Part shown: positions 12,296 to 23,541 of the stretch, piece after piece
Numbering within the stretch: position 1 is the stretch's first letter
How the letters are laid out: every line of letters starts with the position of its first letter
From: Cytidiella melzeri
Lineage: Eukaryota; Basidiomycota; Agaricomycetes; Polyporales; Irpicaceae
Direction of reading: 5' to 3'
DNA length: 64,000 nucleotides
Assembly (NCBI GenBank): GCA_022592445.1
Contig: JABYQR010000014.1
Coordinates: forward strand, 62,001-126,000
Made by a program: the position numbers and the translations under genes
The notes under the pieces: model-generated
Told to the model about the DNA's origin: nothing
What the model saw: only the letters and a program-made list of their open reading frames with translations
Databases searched by the model: none

Positions 12296-13165
12296 TCATA
12301 GGTCGAACTCGAAGTCGTCGTTGGCTGATGGGCCCCCTCGAATGTTTTGGCGTACAGTGGTTGACGAAGTGGTGTATGTGTATTGCGATTCCTCGTTTTG
12401 TTCGTGTTTGATAACACCTATTCCGATGGTGAGTAAGTCCTCTCTCTCCACAGCCATCATACGCGTAAAAGCATACCAGCATCGAACAGCTTTGCCTCAA
12501 GCAACGATGTCTCAAAGTGGTCTTTGTTGCCTAATTCTTCGAATCCCACGATACTAGAGATGGTTGGGAGCGCCATTGGGATGACAGAGTAGTGGTCTTA
12601 CCGGGTCTTCGCTATGCCCTTGACAAAGCAGTACACGGCGGGTAGGACCTTGATGCCTAGTCTATCGACAAGGAAGGGTACATTTTCCACGCAGACACGT
12701 AGGAAACGCGTCTTGAAGTACTTGGGTGCCAACCGCTGTGGATAGTTCAAAGCCGTCCGTACGAAGTTCTACGAGGTTGACACGTACGCCAATGTGGTTA
12801 TCCATGATCGTACACCGTCGAAAATTAGGCATGTAGAAGTGTATGACACATAACGGTTCTTCACTATTCATGGTGGTCAGGTCACTCAGTAACATAGGCA
12901 TGGCTAACTGTACGTACATTGTCGTCTGAAGAACGGATTTCTCATCCTTGAGCTCGTCATAGCGGCCATGGCCACTATCTTCCAATTTCTTCAGCCTTTC
13001 CATCCTGATCGGATTCCGTGATGTTGATGTAAGGATGCCCATACCAGTAGAGGGAAGCAGCTCACTCCTGCTTGAATTGCGCTATGCCTCTCTCCCTTAC
13101 AGCAGCGTTGTCGTGGTCCTCGATTTCTGCTTCGAGCTCTGCAAATAGCTCCTCGTCATCTTCTT
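12296..13165 (-). CDS. TXNDC9/phosducin-like thioredoxin-fold protein, first exon unresolved
   Basis: Cytosolic thioredoxin-fold protein of the TXNDC9 (APACD) group, thought to assist the CCT chaperonin in folding actin and tubulin. Six exons on the minus strand join in phase: 13165-13066, 13004-12918, 12863-12788, 12735-12602, 12553-12477, 12417-12296. Family signatures are present in order: MERLKKLEDSGHGRYDEL, VIHFYMPNFRRCTIMD, RLAPKYFKTRFLRVCVENV, FLVDRLGIKVLPAVYCFVKG and VGFEELGNKDHF. The C terminus is acidic. The family has RC rather than a CxxC redox centre, and that is what is seen. The first visible exon begins in phase 1 after TATAG, so a short ATG exon must lie between 13165 and DOM34 at 13380. 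I could not place it with confidence. It is divergent from DOM34 and probably shares its promoter region. Confidence 0.88.
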
Positions 13166-13379
13166 CTATATGTGAGTTTCCGCTGCGCATATTTTTATGT
13201 CCTTATTTCAGGTAGGGGTGGCGGTAGAACCAGAAGTCGAGGGCGGCTGAAATCAGAGTCCCATCACTGGCATTCAGTAGTTGTAGCGCATCAGCGGATC
13301 AAATGTCGGTGCATTGAGCGCTTGGAAAATACTGAATCTCACTTACTGACATCACCTTCAAGTATTTCCGAGTACAATC

Positions 13380-15070
13380 ATGCAGCTCGTCGGGAAACGT
13401 ATCGACAAGACCGGCGCTGTTTGTCAAATTTCACGAAAATCAGTGGGTTGAAACTTACTTGAAGACCAGGGATATGTGTCTCTTACCCCTGAGGATGATG
13501 AGGACATGTGGCATCTCTACAACTTGATACAAGTGGTGCGCACCAGCGACCTCTCAGACCTATTCGTGCTTAAATTTGGGGATACAGGGTGATAGAGTAC
13601 GGGCTCCTGCTATTCGCAGGGTTCAAAACGTATCTGCAACGGGCTCCACGGATTCGCACCGTGTACGGTTGACGTTGACAGTCGAGGTTACGCGCGTGGA
13701 ATGGGCTCCAGCAGTTTCGGCAGGGGAAGTAGGAGCGGCGACCGACGTGGCAAACGCAAATAATGCACCGGTATCAACCACAGGTCTCTCCATAACTGGC
13801 CCTGTTATTGTAGAGAACCAGCACGTGAGGTTGGGAGCGTACCACACTCTTGATATAGAAGTCAACAGGAATATAAGGATCGAGAAAGCGGACGGCTGGG
13901 ACAGTGTGGCTCTCGAGCGGGTACAGGAAAGTTGCGTCCCAGGGCGCGGTGCTGAGGTTGCCGCAGTAGTGTGCAGTGAAGGTAAATATCTGTCCTCCCT
14001 CATATGACTGTAATTATTCACCGTCTTATGCTTGTAGGCAGCGCGATCTTCTGTCTCTTGTCTCAACATATGACCGTAATACTGCAAAGGTTAGAAGTTC
14101 CGATACCAAGGAAGATTGCTGCAAATTCTTCTGTGCACGAAAAGGTATGCCCTCAGCTACTTGACGGTGTTTGTAATTTCACGCACTAGACAGGGACTCG
14201 CGAAGTTCTATTCATCTCTGTATGCCTCATTCCTTCGCCATATACCATACTCCAATTCGTCGTTGCGAGCGATCGTGATAGCCTCACCAGGATGGGTTCG
14301 CGATGCTGTAACAGACTTCATCATGGCTGAGGCAAATCGGACTGGGAACAAGACGCTACTCAGTGTCCGAAATAAGTTCATCAAGGTTCACATCACGAGT
14401 CCTCATGTTCACAGCCTCACAGAGGTGCTGAAGAGCCCCGAAGTAAGTACGTTCACGCCCGATGTACTCGTGGTAAAGCTAACCCGTATATCTTCACCAT
14501 AGATAGTGTCTCAACTCAAAGAAACGAAATTCGCTCGTGAAGGCATCATGTTAGACAAGTACGCCGCTACTTTTGTCATCGTTGGCAGAGTATTTGATTG
14601 TGGTTATAGATTCTTCAAGATGCTTGGCACAGATGAGATGCGGGCATGGTATGGCCCAGATCATGTCCAGCTTGCGGCAGATCGTGGCGCCATCGGCACC
14701 CTTCTCATTTCAGATGAACTGTTCAGGTCTGTCATGGAACTTGGCTGAGCGTGTAGTGCTTGAGAACTTATTCAGCCCGTAGAGCGAGTGATCCTACTGT
14801 ACGCAAGAAATATGTGCAGCTTGTAGAAGACGTGCGACAGAAGAACGCGGAGGTGCTAATATTTTCAAGCATGCATGAGTCCGGCCAACGTGAGTACATA
14901 ATGAATGTTGGCAGCACAAGGCTGACACAGAACTATACGCAGAACTGAACCAGTTGACCGGAATTGCCGCGCTACTGACTTTCCCACTTGACATTGAAGT
15001 GGTGGAAGCTGAAGAGCGTGAAGCCAAGGAGGAGGAGGAACGGAAAAAGCTGGAAGAAGATGAACATTGA
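13380..15070 (+). CDS. DOM34: Dom34/pelota, ribosome-rescue factor
   Basis: eRF1-like protein that, with Hbs1, dissociates stalled ribosomes in no-go and non-stop decay. Nine phase-consistent exons: 13380-13418, 13470-13535, 13588-13981, 14038-14144, 14194-14442, 14503-14558, 14610-14726, 14783-14889, 14943-15070 (420 codons; family about 385-410). N-terminal Sm-like domain: [35 protein letters not shown]. The loop after VEW is enlarged by a Val/Ala/Asn-rich insertion (about 13705-13790). Central domain: [15 protein letters not shown]-terminal domain: [19 protein letters not shown] and [17 protein letters not shown]. The protein ends in an acidic Glu/Lys tail. As in other pelota proteins there is no GGQ motif. 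It diverges from the TXNDC9-like gene. Confidence 0.95.
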
Positions 15071-16439
15071 TTATGACATTTCTGTGCGTGTGCTACTGAA
15101 TTCTGTACACGTGTAAGTTGGTACATCAATATAGCCACTGGAAAAAGCGTTCGTTGTGGAATGATTGCCAAGACATGCGGAATAAACCACCATCAATAAG
15201 GTCACATGCTTCTTGACTCTGGATATACGCGTACGGGTAGTCTCAGTGAGCCAGGCTAGGTATCGCCTTTCCCAGCATAGCGCCACTTGCATGGTGATTC
15301 CGAGCCCGCTGGCAATGGCAGTAAAGGCTACTACAGTAGTATCAGCCTAACTTCAACGTGGTTGCCGTCGATAAGTTGCTACATCCTGAGGTCCTGAGGA
15401 TTATAATCCAGCTCTGGATCCTTTCTGACATGCCCATTCGCCGAGGAATGAGCCTGTTTGTTTGTTATAAGCCATATGCATGCCAGTGGGCGGTAAAGAC
15501 CGCCGAAACCAATCCCAAAAAGGCAACTTTCATCTTTCAACCATTTGGGCGCTATTGCCACCAGACTTGTTTCTGCTCTCCTACTATGCCTAGCCACTTG
15601 CACTGGCAGCGACGCGATGCTCAAGTCATTGACAGGCCATGGCTAGCAACATGATCTTGGATGACATTGGGCGAGGAAGAACACGGCCAGTATTGCTTAC
15701 TCATCGTCGGCGACTTGTGTGTTTTGGCGTTTCCACCTCAGGCCTGACAGTGCCGAGACGTGGCTGAGCCGCCTCAGGCTGAGTAAGTCATGCTGAACGA
15801 TTCCTCCGGAGAAGTATAGTCAACATTACAACTTTCTCTTCTAGTGCGCAAATAAACTGCCTTCAAAGAGGGTGCACGGGACGCCGCTGCGTGCATAGGC
15901 GAACCCGTGCAACCCGAACAATGGTGGGGGACTGAACTGGAGTTCCTCGTTGTCCGTTTCTCTCTGCTTCTTTGCGGCCATGAGACTCGCCTGCATGCAC
16001 CCAGTCTTTGTTATCTGAGCTTCGGAGGCAATGCATCTTTCATCTTATCTGATAACAGTTACAGCAGATTGCGTCCCCTTCTCACTCGCGACCATAAACG
16101 GCAAAAGATCCTACACGTCCCTCGACTTGGAAGCTCGACTGGCGCATGCATATGCATAATGGTCTGGTCAAGCTCCAGCATCTGTGCTTGCAAAGCTAGC
16201 ACATGTTCTTGGACCTTCCAATAGCATGAAGAGGAGAAGACTTTGCCCGAACGTGTTCACACCCTATCCTCCTCTGGCAGGCGTGCACGCGTCGATTCGG
16301 CTCTAAATGAACTTTAACCCGGCAAGAATAGATTGGACCTGCTAAATTTATTCCTATAAATACGTGTCACAGAATTCGCCTCGCTATCCAGCTCATCTTG
16401 ACCTCCCCTTTTCTCTCGAGCCAGTTGTGGTCCGATACT
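15071..16439. other. Gene-free 1.4 kb interval
   Basis: No coding frame with splice continuity and no tRNA fold was found here. The motif CCTCAGGC(C)TGA occurs twice near 15740-15780. The right end holds the presumed promoter of the ferric reductase gene. Contents otherwise unknown. Confidence 0.5.
16355..16362 (+). promoter_or_regulatory. TATA box of the ferric reductase gene
   Basis: TATAAATA lies 85 nt before the ATG at 16440, a suitable distance for a fungal TATA-containing, regulated promoter. Inferred from sequence and position only. Confidence 0.5.
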
Positions 16440-18865
16440 ATGTCAAGCTCAGCGGCACCCATGTCCTCCGCCACTTCTGTTACTGCCGGTTCCACTGCTG
16501 CCGCTGCCGCGACATCAGTGAACCACGCCATCAAGCACAAAGGCGAATTCGTGGGTCTCGTTGAACGTCGTCTGCCATTGCCATTGACACCTTTGTCCAC
16601 CAGGTGTTCCCTGTTGATATTTGGTACTTTCTAGTGTGCACCATTGGTATAGCTGCCTCCTTGAACCTCGCTTCTGTCATCTGGGCATTCCGTAGACGGC
16701 AAGTTGCACGACGTGTACCTCAGGCTACTATTGTTGTGTCGAGCACAGCTCGAGCCAACGGAATGATATCGCTAACGAACATCCCAAGCGCTCTTATATC
16801 CGCGACTCGAATTGCCGCTTTCCGGTTGCGGATCCCGTCGATTAATCTGAGCGTACTCGAAGCAATTCTGACCGCTATTTATCTCATGGCCTTGCTCATT
16901 TGGCAATTCTCCAACAGTACGTCGTAACGTTGACTATCATCGCTTCGTTTCCTGAGTCTTCTGTTTTACTAGCTGAAGACCTCAACATCACGTACTATTC
17001 TGATAGATCAGGGCATATTGCTGCATGCCAGATACCTCTCATAGTCGCCCTTTCCATGAAGAACAATGTCATTGGCTGTAAGTAGTCAGCAGCTGCATGT
17101 GGGTCATGGTTTGGCTAAGTTGACGTTGAATAGATCTTACTGGCGTGAGTCATGAGAAAGTAAGACAGATGTTTGGTCCAGACTCGCTCTCGATTTGACC
17201 GCATATACCTTTTTGTTCCCAGCTGCATATACTCCACCGCACAATCTCGCGGTCTGTCTTCGTGATTATATGCGTTCATGGTTTCTCTCGGTACGCACAG
17301 GCTCACTTTCTCATTTCGCTCATGCCCATAACTATCCTTGCCTTGTCCAGTGTTGCGGTCGAGTGAGTGAGCTTATGTGTCTAATGGATTTGTCATCTCA
17401 TCATGACCTGCTGGCTTTACCAGTCATGTCCAAATGGTAGCATTCGGATGGACCAGAATGGGTTTGGCTTGTGGCATAATCTACGCTATCATGATGATCA
17501 TGTCGTTCTCACCTATCCGACGTCGGTGTTTTGAGATATTTTATCTCATCCACGTTGTCTTGGCCTTGTAAGTACTCGAAGAATTACTGGTTCGACATGC
17601 ATACTCACTGAGTGTCCCATACCCTTTAGCGCATTCATCCTCCTCGCATACTTTCATACCGCTGCGTCGAAGTGAGTTCACCCTCGTTGGCACTCCATTT
17701 GGGTTGATCTGACCGCGGATTCTTCTCAGCTTTGGCTACTACGTCTGGCCTGCATTCGTCGTATGGGGATTCGATCGCGTGTGTCGGTACCTCCGCTACC
17801 TCATCTTCGCAGATTTCCAATCTCCGCTCAATCCCTCCAACCAAGCGACACTTGAACTGCTCGCCTCTGATACCATTCGTATCACAGCGCGTCGTGGACG
17901 AAATATCCCTATCACCTGGAGCGCAGGCCAACACATGTTCCTTGCTATGCCAACGTTGGGCCCTATCGAAAGCCACCCCTTTACGATCTCTACCATAGCG
18001 GATGATGATCACGCTGCTGATACCGCCAGCAACAAAGAGCATAAAGGAAAGGAAATGGTGTGGATTATTAGGACTCGCGACGGCTTCACGAGGAGGATGA
18101 AGGAGTATGTGATTGGGATGGATGGAAAATGTCAGGTACCTGTGTTCATGCATGGTCCATACGGCGCCCCTACGGATATCACGCCCTACAACACCTGTGT
18201 ATTCATCGCTGGTGAGGCGGTCTCAATACTGGCTGTGCTTGAAGCAGTATGAACTGACGGCGTTGACTTTGCAGGTGGATCCGGGATCACGTACACCTTG
18301 CCGCGTATGCGCGAATTGCTCATGTACGTTGACAATACTCTCATCAAATCATCAATATGCCTGACCGTACGTGATCATCGACAGCCAAGTCTCAAAGTCG
18401 CAAGCCTGTGCTCGCCGGGTGGTCTTCATATGGGTTATTCGGCACCCCTCCCACCTTGAATGGCTGTCCTCCGAGATCACCAAAGCGCTTTCCACGGCCT
18501 CAAGAGTCTCTGGACTCTCTCTCACCATTCAGATTTACGTCACAGCGCTTGCTGCCTCATCATCTCGCACATCTGAAGATACGGAGAAAGACGCGATCGA
18601 GCCGGCTACTCCGGACAGCGATGAGCGACTCGCTGCGTTCTGTCAGATGGATGGGGTAGAAATGAAGTATGGTCGCCCAAACGTTGAAGACGTCTTGGAA
18701 AGCGCAGTCCGCAGCTCGGATGGACCTATTTCTGTGGACGTCTCTGGGCCGAGAGCGCTCTTGCAGGACGTACGAACGTCGCTATCGCGCGGCTTCGCGT
18801 CGCCGATCAGTGTTCTGAGAGGCGTCCCCAGCGTGCAGTTGAACGTCGAGACTTTCTCTATGTGA
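16440..18865 (+). CDS. Ferric-chelate reductase (FRE family, NOX-like membrane flavocytochrome)
   Basis: Plasma-membrane enzyme that moves electrons from NADPH through FAD and two hemes to extracellular ferric chelates. Exons: 16440-16550, 16604-16916, 16973-17077, 17134-17159, 17223-17290, a likely 12-nt micro-exon near 17351-17362, 17424-17567, 17630-17671, 17730-18211, 18275-18323, 18385-18865 (610 codons). An Ala/Ser-rich N terminus precedes about six membrane helices. Two heme-ligand His pairs each have the H-x13-H spacing: from LHRTISRSV to CVHG, and from IHVVLA to AYFH. The FAD site is HPFTIST. The NADPH site is GGSGITYTLP. The C terminus carries an inserted Ser/Asp/Glu-rich segment, then the terminal NAD-domain strand. 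The usual role is iron (or copper) uptake; substrate choice cannot be read from the sequence. Confidence 0.92.
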
Positions 18866-19076
18866 TCTTGGAAGAGGTTGCTTTCGAGTGGTACTAGATA
18901 GACCAAGCGTGTTTACCGAGCCGGTCTTACAATGAAGTGAGGTTGTAACTAACTAGAATAACATACAGTGCAATCAAAGTTTGAATCAGAACGTCTAGGT
19001 TAGTTTACAGAGGATATCTCCGCTGAGATGTTTTTCACTCGACGCCGCCCTCGACCGCTTCTACTACCCCCACTGC

Positions 19077-22027
19077 TTAATCATCTTCGTCCACTTCCTT
19101 ACCCTTGAACTTCTGGTCGTCACTTTTTATGGTCAAAGCGGTCTGATAATGCGAGCTCGTCTCTGTCTTCGTGATCTCTCTGAGCGCCATTGTTGCGTAT
19201 GCTGCAGTGCCGAGCTGCAGCTGTATCTGCAGCGCCATGAACTTGCCGCTATCATCGATCTTCGGCGGGTCGAACCCGAGAAGTTTGTCCTCATCTGCCT
19301 GGGCAAGAGCGACGTCTGGATCGGTGTAGCGCAGAACGGACCAGGACAGCTCAGATGGCAGATGCATGATTTTGCGGTACGAACCTCCAAGACTATATTC
19401 CCTAGCAAAGAGCACATCAGGTGAGAAAGAAAACCGTTGTGAGAGAACACGTGAGAGCGGTACTTTTGTTTGCGAATCCAGTTGTCGGGGTCCAATCCGT
19501 CTGCACGGAGGAACTCTTTGTATCGCTCACCAAGCTTGCCTTCGGGGTAGGAGACATCTTTGCCGGGCAGAGGCATCGCGACGTCAAAGATCGTGTACTT
19601 GTCCAAGTCGGCCTCCGTCAGAGCCTTGACCCGTTGTGGCTCCCAAGGCTTTCTCCGTCTGTTCTGCTTTCCTGGTTGTGTGTCGTCTGTGTACATGTGC
19701 TGTTAGGGCAGATACGAGACAAGGCTAAGTCTGACAGGTGCTTACCATTGTCCGATTTGTCTTCGGGTACGGTTTTATCCTCGACTAAAGCTACATCTTC
19801 AGCACCCTGCACCACCACCTCTGTTTCCTCCGCGTCTTCATTCGTTTCGAACACGAGGTCACCGATGGCAGGCTTGTCCGCGCCAAACATACGTATACGC
19901 TCTGACACGATCGCGTTCCAGACGTATGACTGATACGCGTGTACGTACATAAGGCGAAGATTGCGAGGAATCTGAACGTGCAAAATCCAATCAATACCAT
20001 GTCACAGTCCGAAAAAATCAACATACCGTGGACAAAGATCCCATGGCATTCCTTGTATCACCACCCTGTTTTTTGTAGCTTTCCAAGATACAGCGCTCAG
20101 CGACGACCCGGCGTGGCATCAGCTCCAGCGCGGTGTCCAGGTCCCCATCCTCGAGCCAGGCCTTGCGAGCAGCCACCACCTCAGGGTGTTCCCCTGGACG
20201 TACACACAGAATCAGGGCGATAGCTTTCTGCCAATCAGACTTCAGGATAGCAAGACCAATAGAATGCGTAGGAACGGAAGCAGTTCCAAAGCGTTGCATG
20301 CCTGTACCAGCGTGAGGTGAGCTGAGCGTGGAACGATAGCACGATGAGACTGACCATAGTAGTTGATAAAGCCTTTCTCCTTGACGATACTCAAGGCTCG
20401 CTCGATTGTATCAGAAGAATCCACTTGAACGTTTCGAAGCGTGATAACGAATGCGTTGCCCTTAAGCATCCCGAGCTCCAAGCCTGCTCTTCTGTAGTTG
20501 AAGTCTGCTATCCTGATACCACGCTCTCCTCGCTTTGTCAAAGCTTCCTCGGCGGTGCGTCTACCCGAGAGACCATTGGCTAGACGCCACACGTCTTCGA
20601 CAGTTTTGTTGCCTCGCCTGAGAGCGACTCGCTGTGTCGTAACTCCACGTTTGTCCTTCGTCCCTGCGACTGACAAATCTTTCACATTGCAACGCAGGGA
20701 GCGAGAGAGATGGGAAAGAGCATCTTGAGTGTCTCGGTTGGTCTTTTGTAGCGTGAAGTGGATGTAGGGAGGGTAATCGCCTCTTTCGCCACGAGCTCCT
20801 CGCCCTCATAGGCCATCAATCAGTGGGACGCACGGAACAACCACAAGAAGACCGCTACCTCTTTCAGCCCGTCCGCCTCCTCTTCCTCCTCGACCACCTC
20901 CGCCGCGTTTAGACCATCTAATTGCAATTCTAGAGCCGTCATCCGTAGCAGGCGAGCTCGTGTCAGTCTCAGACTCAAGTTTTCCTGCGAACAGCTCGCG
21001 AATAGCTTGGTGTAGACCAGTGCGTGTCTCTTTCGATGCAATTGGCTAAGATATGTATAAAGAGAATCAGATTACATTGGTCTCGTGGTAGGAGTATAGC
21101 ACAGACATTCGACAGAACTTTACGAGGATCCTCTCGTTCTCCGGGGCGCCCTGGTCTCCCGCCACGACCTCCTCTTGTGCCCCTACCGCCGCGATCTCTG
21201 CCTCTCTTTCCTCTCTCTGGCTTCGAAGACTCTGGTTCCGGTTCAGGAGGTGTCGTTGACGCGCCTTCACCATTGTTATCAGACACCTTGCTCTGTCTTC
21301 CTCCCCAACCGCTGTCGCTGACGAAAGGCGGCTCTGGGCCTTCCAGATACAGTGCCTTCACGCTTTCAACGGCTTCGTCAGACAGAAATTTTTTGAGTGT
21401 GGTAGTGAAACGTTCTGGCCAAGGCCCAGTTTCTTCCTGCGGTTGAAGTGACTCTATGGGAGCATTCTTGGCTTCGTTTGTGCTGGAATTTGACTCCTCA
21501 GCTGCAGGTTCTGCTGCAGGGCCCGAGGGTGTTTCTACAGGTTCGACAACATTCGCAGGCACCCCATCGGCAATCGTACCGTCCTTGTCCTTCTTCTTTG
21601 AGGACTCAGGCTTCCCTAATTTTTTGACGTGGATGACGTTGCCGTCGAGGTCTACCTCGAAAACCAAGAAGTCGGTAAATCTGTGAGACGTCGTAACCGT
21701 GCGCAATGTAGCATAATAATCCACGTACCTTTGCTTAATGATACCCTCAATTTTAGGCACGTCGTGCCCTACGTACTCTGATATACCTACGTCTGACTCC
21801 ATGATACGAAACATAGACCCTTCAGGACTGCCGACCGGGGCAGGAAGACCGAGTAATGCATGACTAGGCGGAAGGAGGTTTGCATAGTCTTGTTCCGTGT
21901 CTAGAGGATGAGCTTCAACGATTTCTACGTCTTCAAGCACTACAGGTTCCTCGCTCAGCCTTGCTCTCTTCGGCGAACGACTACGGTCGCCGTCGTCTCC
22001 CCTGTCTCTTCTGCGAGTTGTGGACAT
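19077..22027 (-). CDS. PUS7: tRNA/RNA pseudouridine synthase Pus7 (TruD family)
   Basis: Converts uridine to pseudouridine in tRNA (position 13 and, in some tRNAs, 35), snRNA and mRNA. Eight exons in phase: 22027-21729, 21680-21107, 21045-20859, 20804-20355, 20301-20027, 19971-19746, 19686-19464, 19401-19077 (852 codons). The N terminus has an RS/R-rich stretch that may act as a nuclear signal. TruD motifs in order: [15 protein letters not shown], the catalytic-Asp motif [57 protein letters not shown], and [13 protein letters not shown] near the C terminus. A Gly/Arg-rich insertion (near 20890-20860) and an acidic insertion after [10 protein letters not shown] are lineage additions. It is divergent from URA3, with 94 bp between the start codons, and convergent with the ferric reductase. 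Confidence 0.95.
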
Positions 22028-22121
22028 GGTAGCCAAGAGCAGACTGGATGGTCCACAAAGACGCTGAGGATATTGAGTGATTTTGACGACAATTTCGGTT
22101 TTCGCCTTTCTCTCACCCAAG

Positions 22122-23080
22122 ATGTCATCTTCGCACATTCATACACTGCCGTACGAAGCACGCGCTGCAAAACAAACAAACCCCGCTGCCAAAGCACTGC
22201 TCGAGACAATCGCACGGAAGAAAAGCAACCTTTGCGTTAGCGTCGACGTCACGGACCGCAATGATTTTCTCAAAATAATCGACGCCGTCGGTCCCTACGT
22301 CTGTCTGATCAAGGTACGCGGCAGCATGTATGTTGGCTTCGGGCTCATAAGCAACCATATCCTGCAGACACATGTCGACATCCTCGACCACTTCGACATG
22401 TCCTTGATTGAACACCTGCAAGAACTTAGCGTGAACCACGATTTCCTCATCTTCGAAGACAGGAAGTTTGCGGACATTGGTTCGTGGGATTGGCCACTTC
22501 GCTAATTATGTCATTCTACAAGATTAACGCGAGAATAAAAGGGAACACTGTGGCGTTGCAGTACTCTAGCGGGGTACACAAGATCGCGTCATGGTCTCAT
22601 ATCACCAACGCCCACCCAATACCCGGACCTTCAATAATCTCAGGCCTCGCATCTGTCGGTAAGCCGCTCGGAAGAGGCCTGCTTTTGCTCGCAGAAATGA
22701 GCACGAAGGGTAGCCTCGCTACTGGCTCGTACACAGAAGAAGCGGTGAGGATGGCGCGAGCCCACCGCGACTTTGTCATCGGCTTTATTGCTCAGAGGAG
22801 AATGGAGGGCGTGGGGGTGTCAACCACGCACGAACACGAGGATTTCCTGATTCTATCTCCAGGGGTGGCCCTTGATTCCAAAGGAGATGCGATGGGGCAG
22901 CAGTACCGGACTCCAAGAGAAGTCGTTACACAGTCTGGCTGTGACGTGATCATCGTCGGCCGCGGTATCTACGGAAAGGGACCTGGCATCGACGCGTCGA
23001 GCGTTCAGGCGCAAGCTAAAAGGTATCGCGAAGAAGGTTGGGAAGCTTATGTGCAAAGGTTAAGTGGAAGCATACCGTAA
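22122..23080 (+). CDS. URA3: Orotidine-5'-phosphate decarboxylase
   Basis: Last step of de novo UMP synthesis: OMP to UMP plus CO2, cytosolic. Three exons in phase: 22122-22313, 22368-22479, 22542-23080 (280 codons, normal for fungi). The substrate-binding strand [14 protein letters not shown] and the catalytic DxKxxD region [17 protein letters not shown] are present; the second intron falls inside the latter. [29 protein letters not shown] and [11 protein letters not shown] complete the TIM-barrel signature. The promoter is a 94-bp stretch shared with PUS7. Confidence 0.97.
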
Positions 23081-23262
23081 TTCTAATATCTGATGAATAT
23101 TGTACATGAACTTAGTACGCATATGGCATGTTGATACTACAGTAAAGGTTACCTGCTAAGAGCACAAGACTTATTGTCGTTGATAGCAGGAAACTGATGA
23201 TCGAGGATGGCACCCACACGCCATCAACGTCTATGTCAAACAATAGAAGCTATAAATGTTGC

Positions 23263-23341
23263 GGCCGCCTGGCGAAATGGCATCGCGTCTGACTACGACG
23301 ATGTAATCAGGAGATTGCAGGTTCGACCCCTGCGGTGGTCA
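23263..23341 (+). tRNA. tRNA-Arg(ACG) with a short intron
   Basis: A full cloverleaf can be drawn. The acceptor stem is GGCCGCC (23263-23269) against GGTGGTC (23334-23340), with two G-U pairs and discriminator A. The D stem is GCG/CGC. The anticodon stem is TCTGA/TCAGG, with anticodon ACG at 23295-23297. The T arm is GCAGG-TTCGACC-CCTGC. Seven extra bases (about 23299-23305) sit after position 37, the standard site for nuclear tRNA introns. TATAAATG begins 12 nt upstream (23251). The gene lies between URA3 and deoxyhypusine synthase. Confidence 0.93.
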
Positions 23342-23347
23342 TATACC

Positions 23348-23352
23348 TTTTT
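23348..23352 (+). terminator. RNA polymerase III terminator of tRNA-Arg
   Basis: A run of five T residues starts 7 nt after the discriminator base of the tRNA. This is the expected Pol III stop signal. Confidence 0.8.
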
Positions 23353-23541
23353 GCAGGCTGCTTGCACCCATTTTTGTAAAAGCCATATATACCTTTGATT
23401 CCAGCTTATCACAGTTCCCGCTGGCAATATGTTGCGAATATACATGCAGGAATCATGACTCTTGCCAATGGCAACGTTGATTCATCAGGTCGTACATCCC
23501 ATCCGCTACTCGAACCTACGGGACTTCGACCATGTAGCCTA

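Noticed and set aside
13347..13352. ATG TCA before GTAAGT as first exon of the TXNDC9-like gene
   Set aside because: It would end in phase 0, while the next exon needs phase 1; the true first exon remains unknown.
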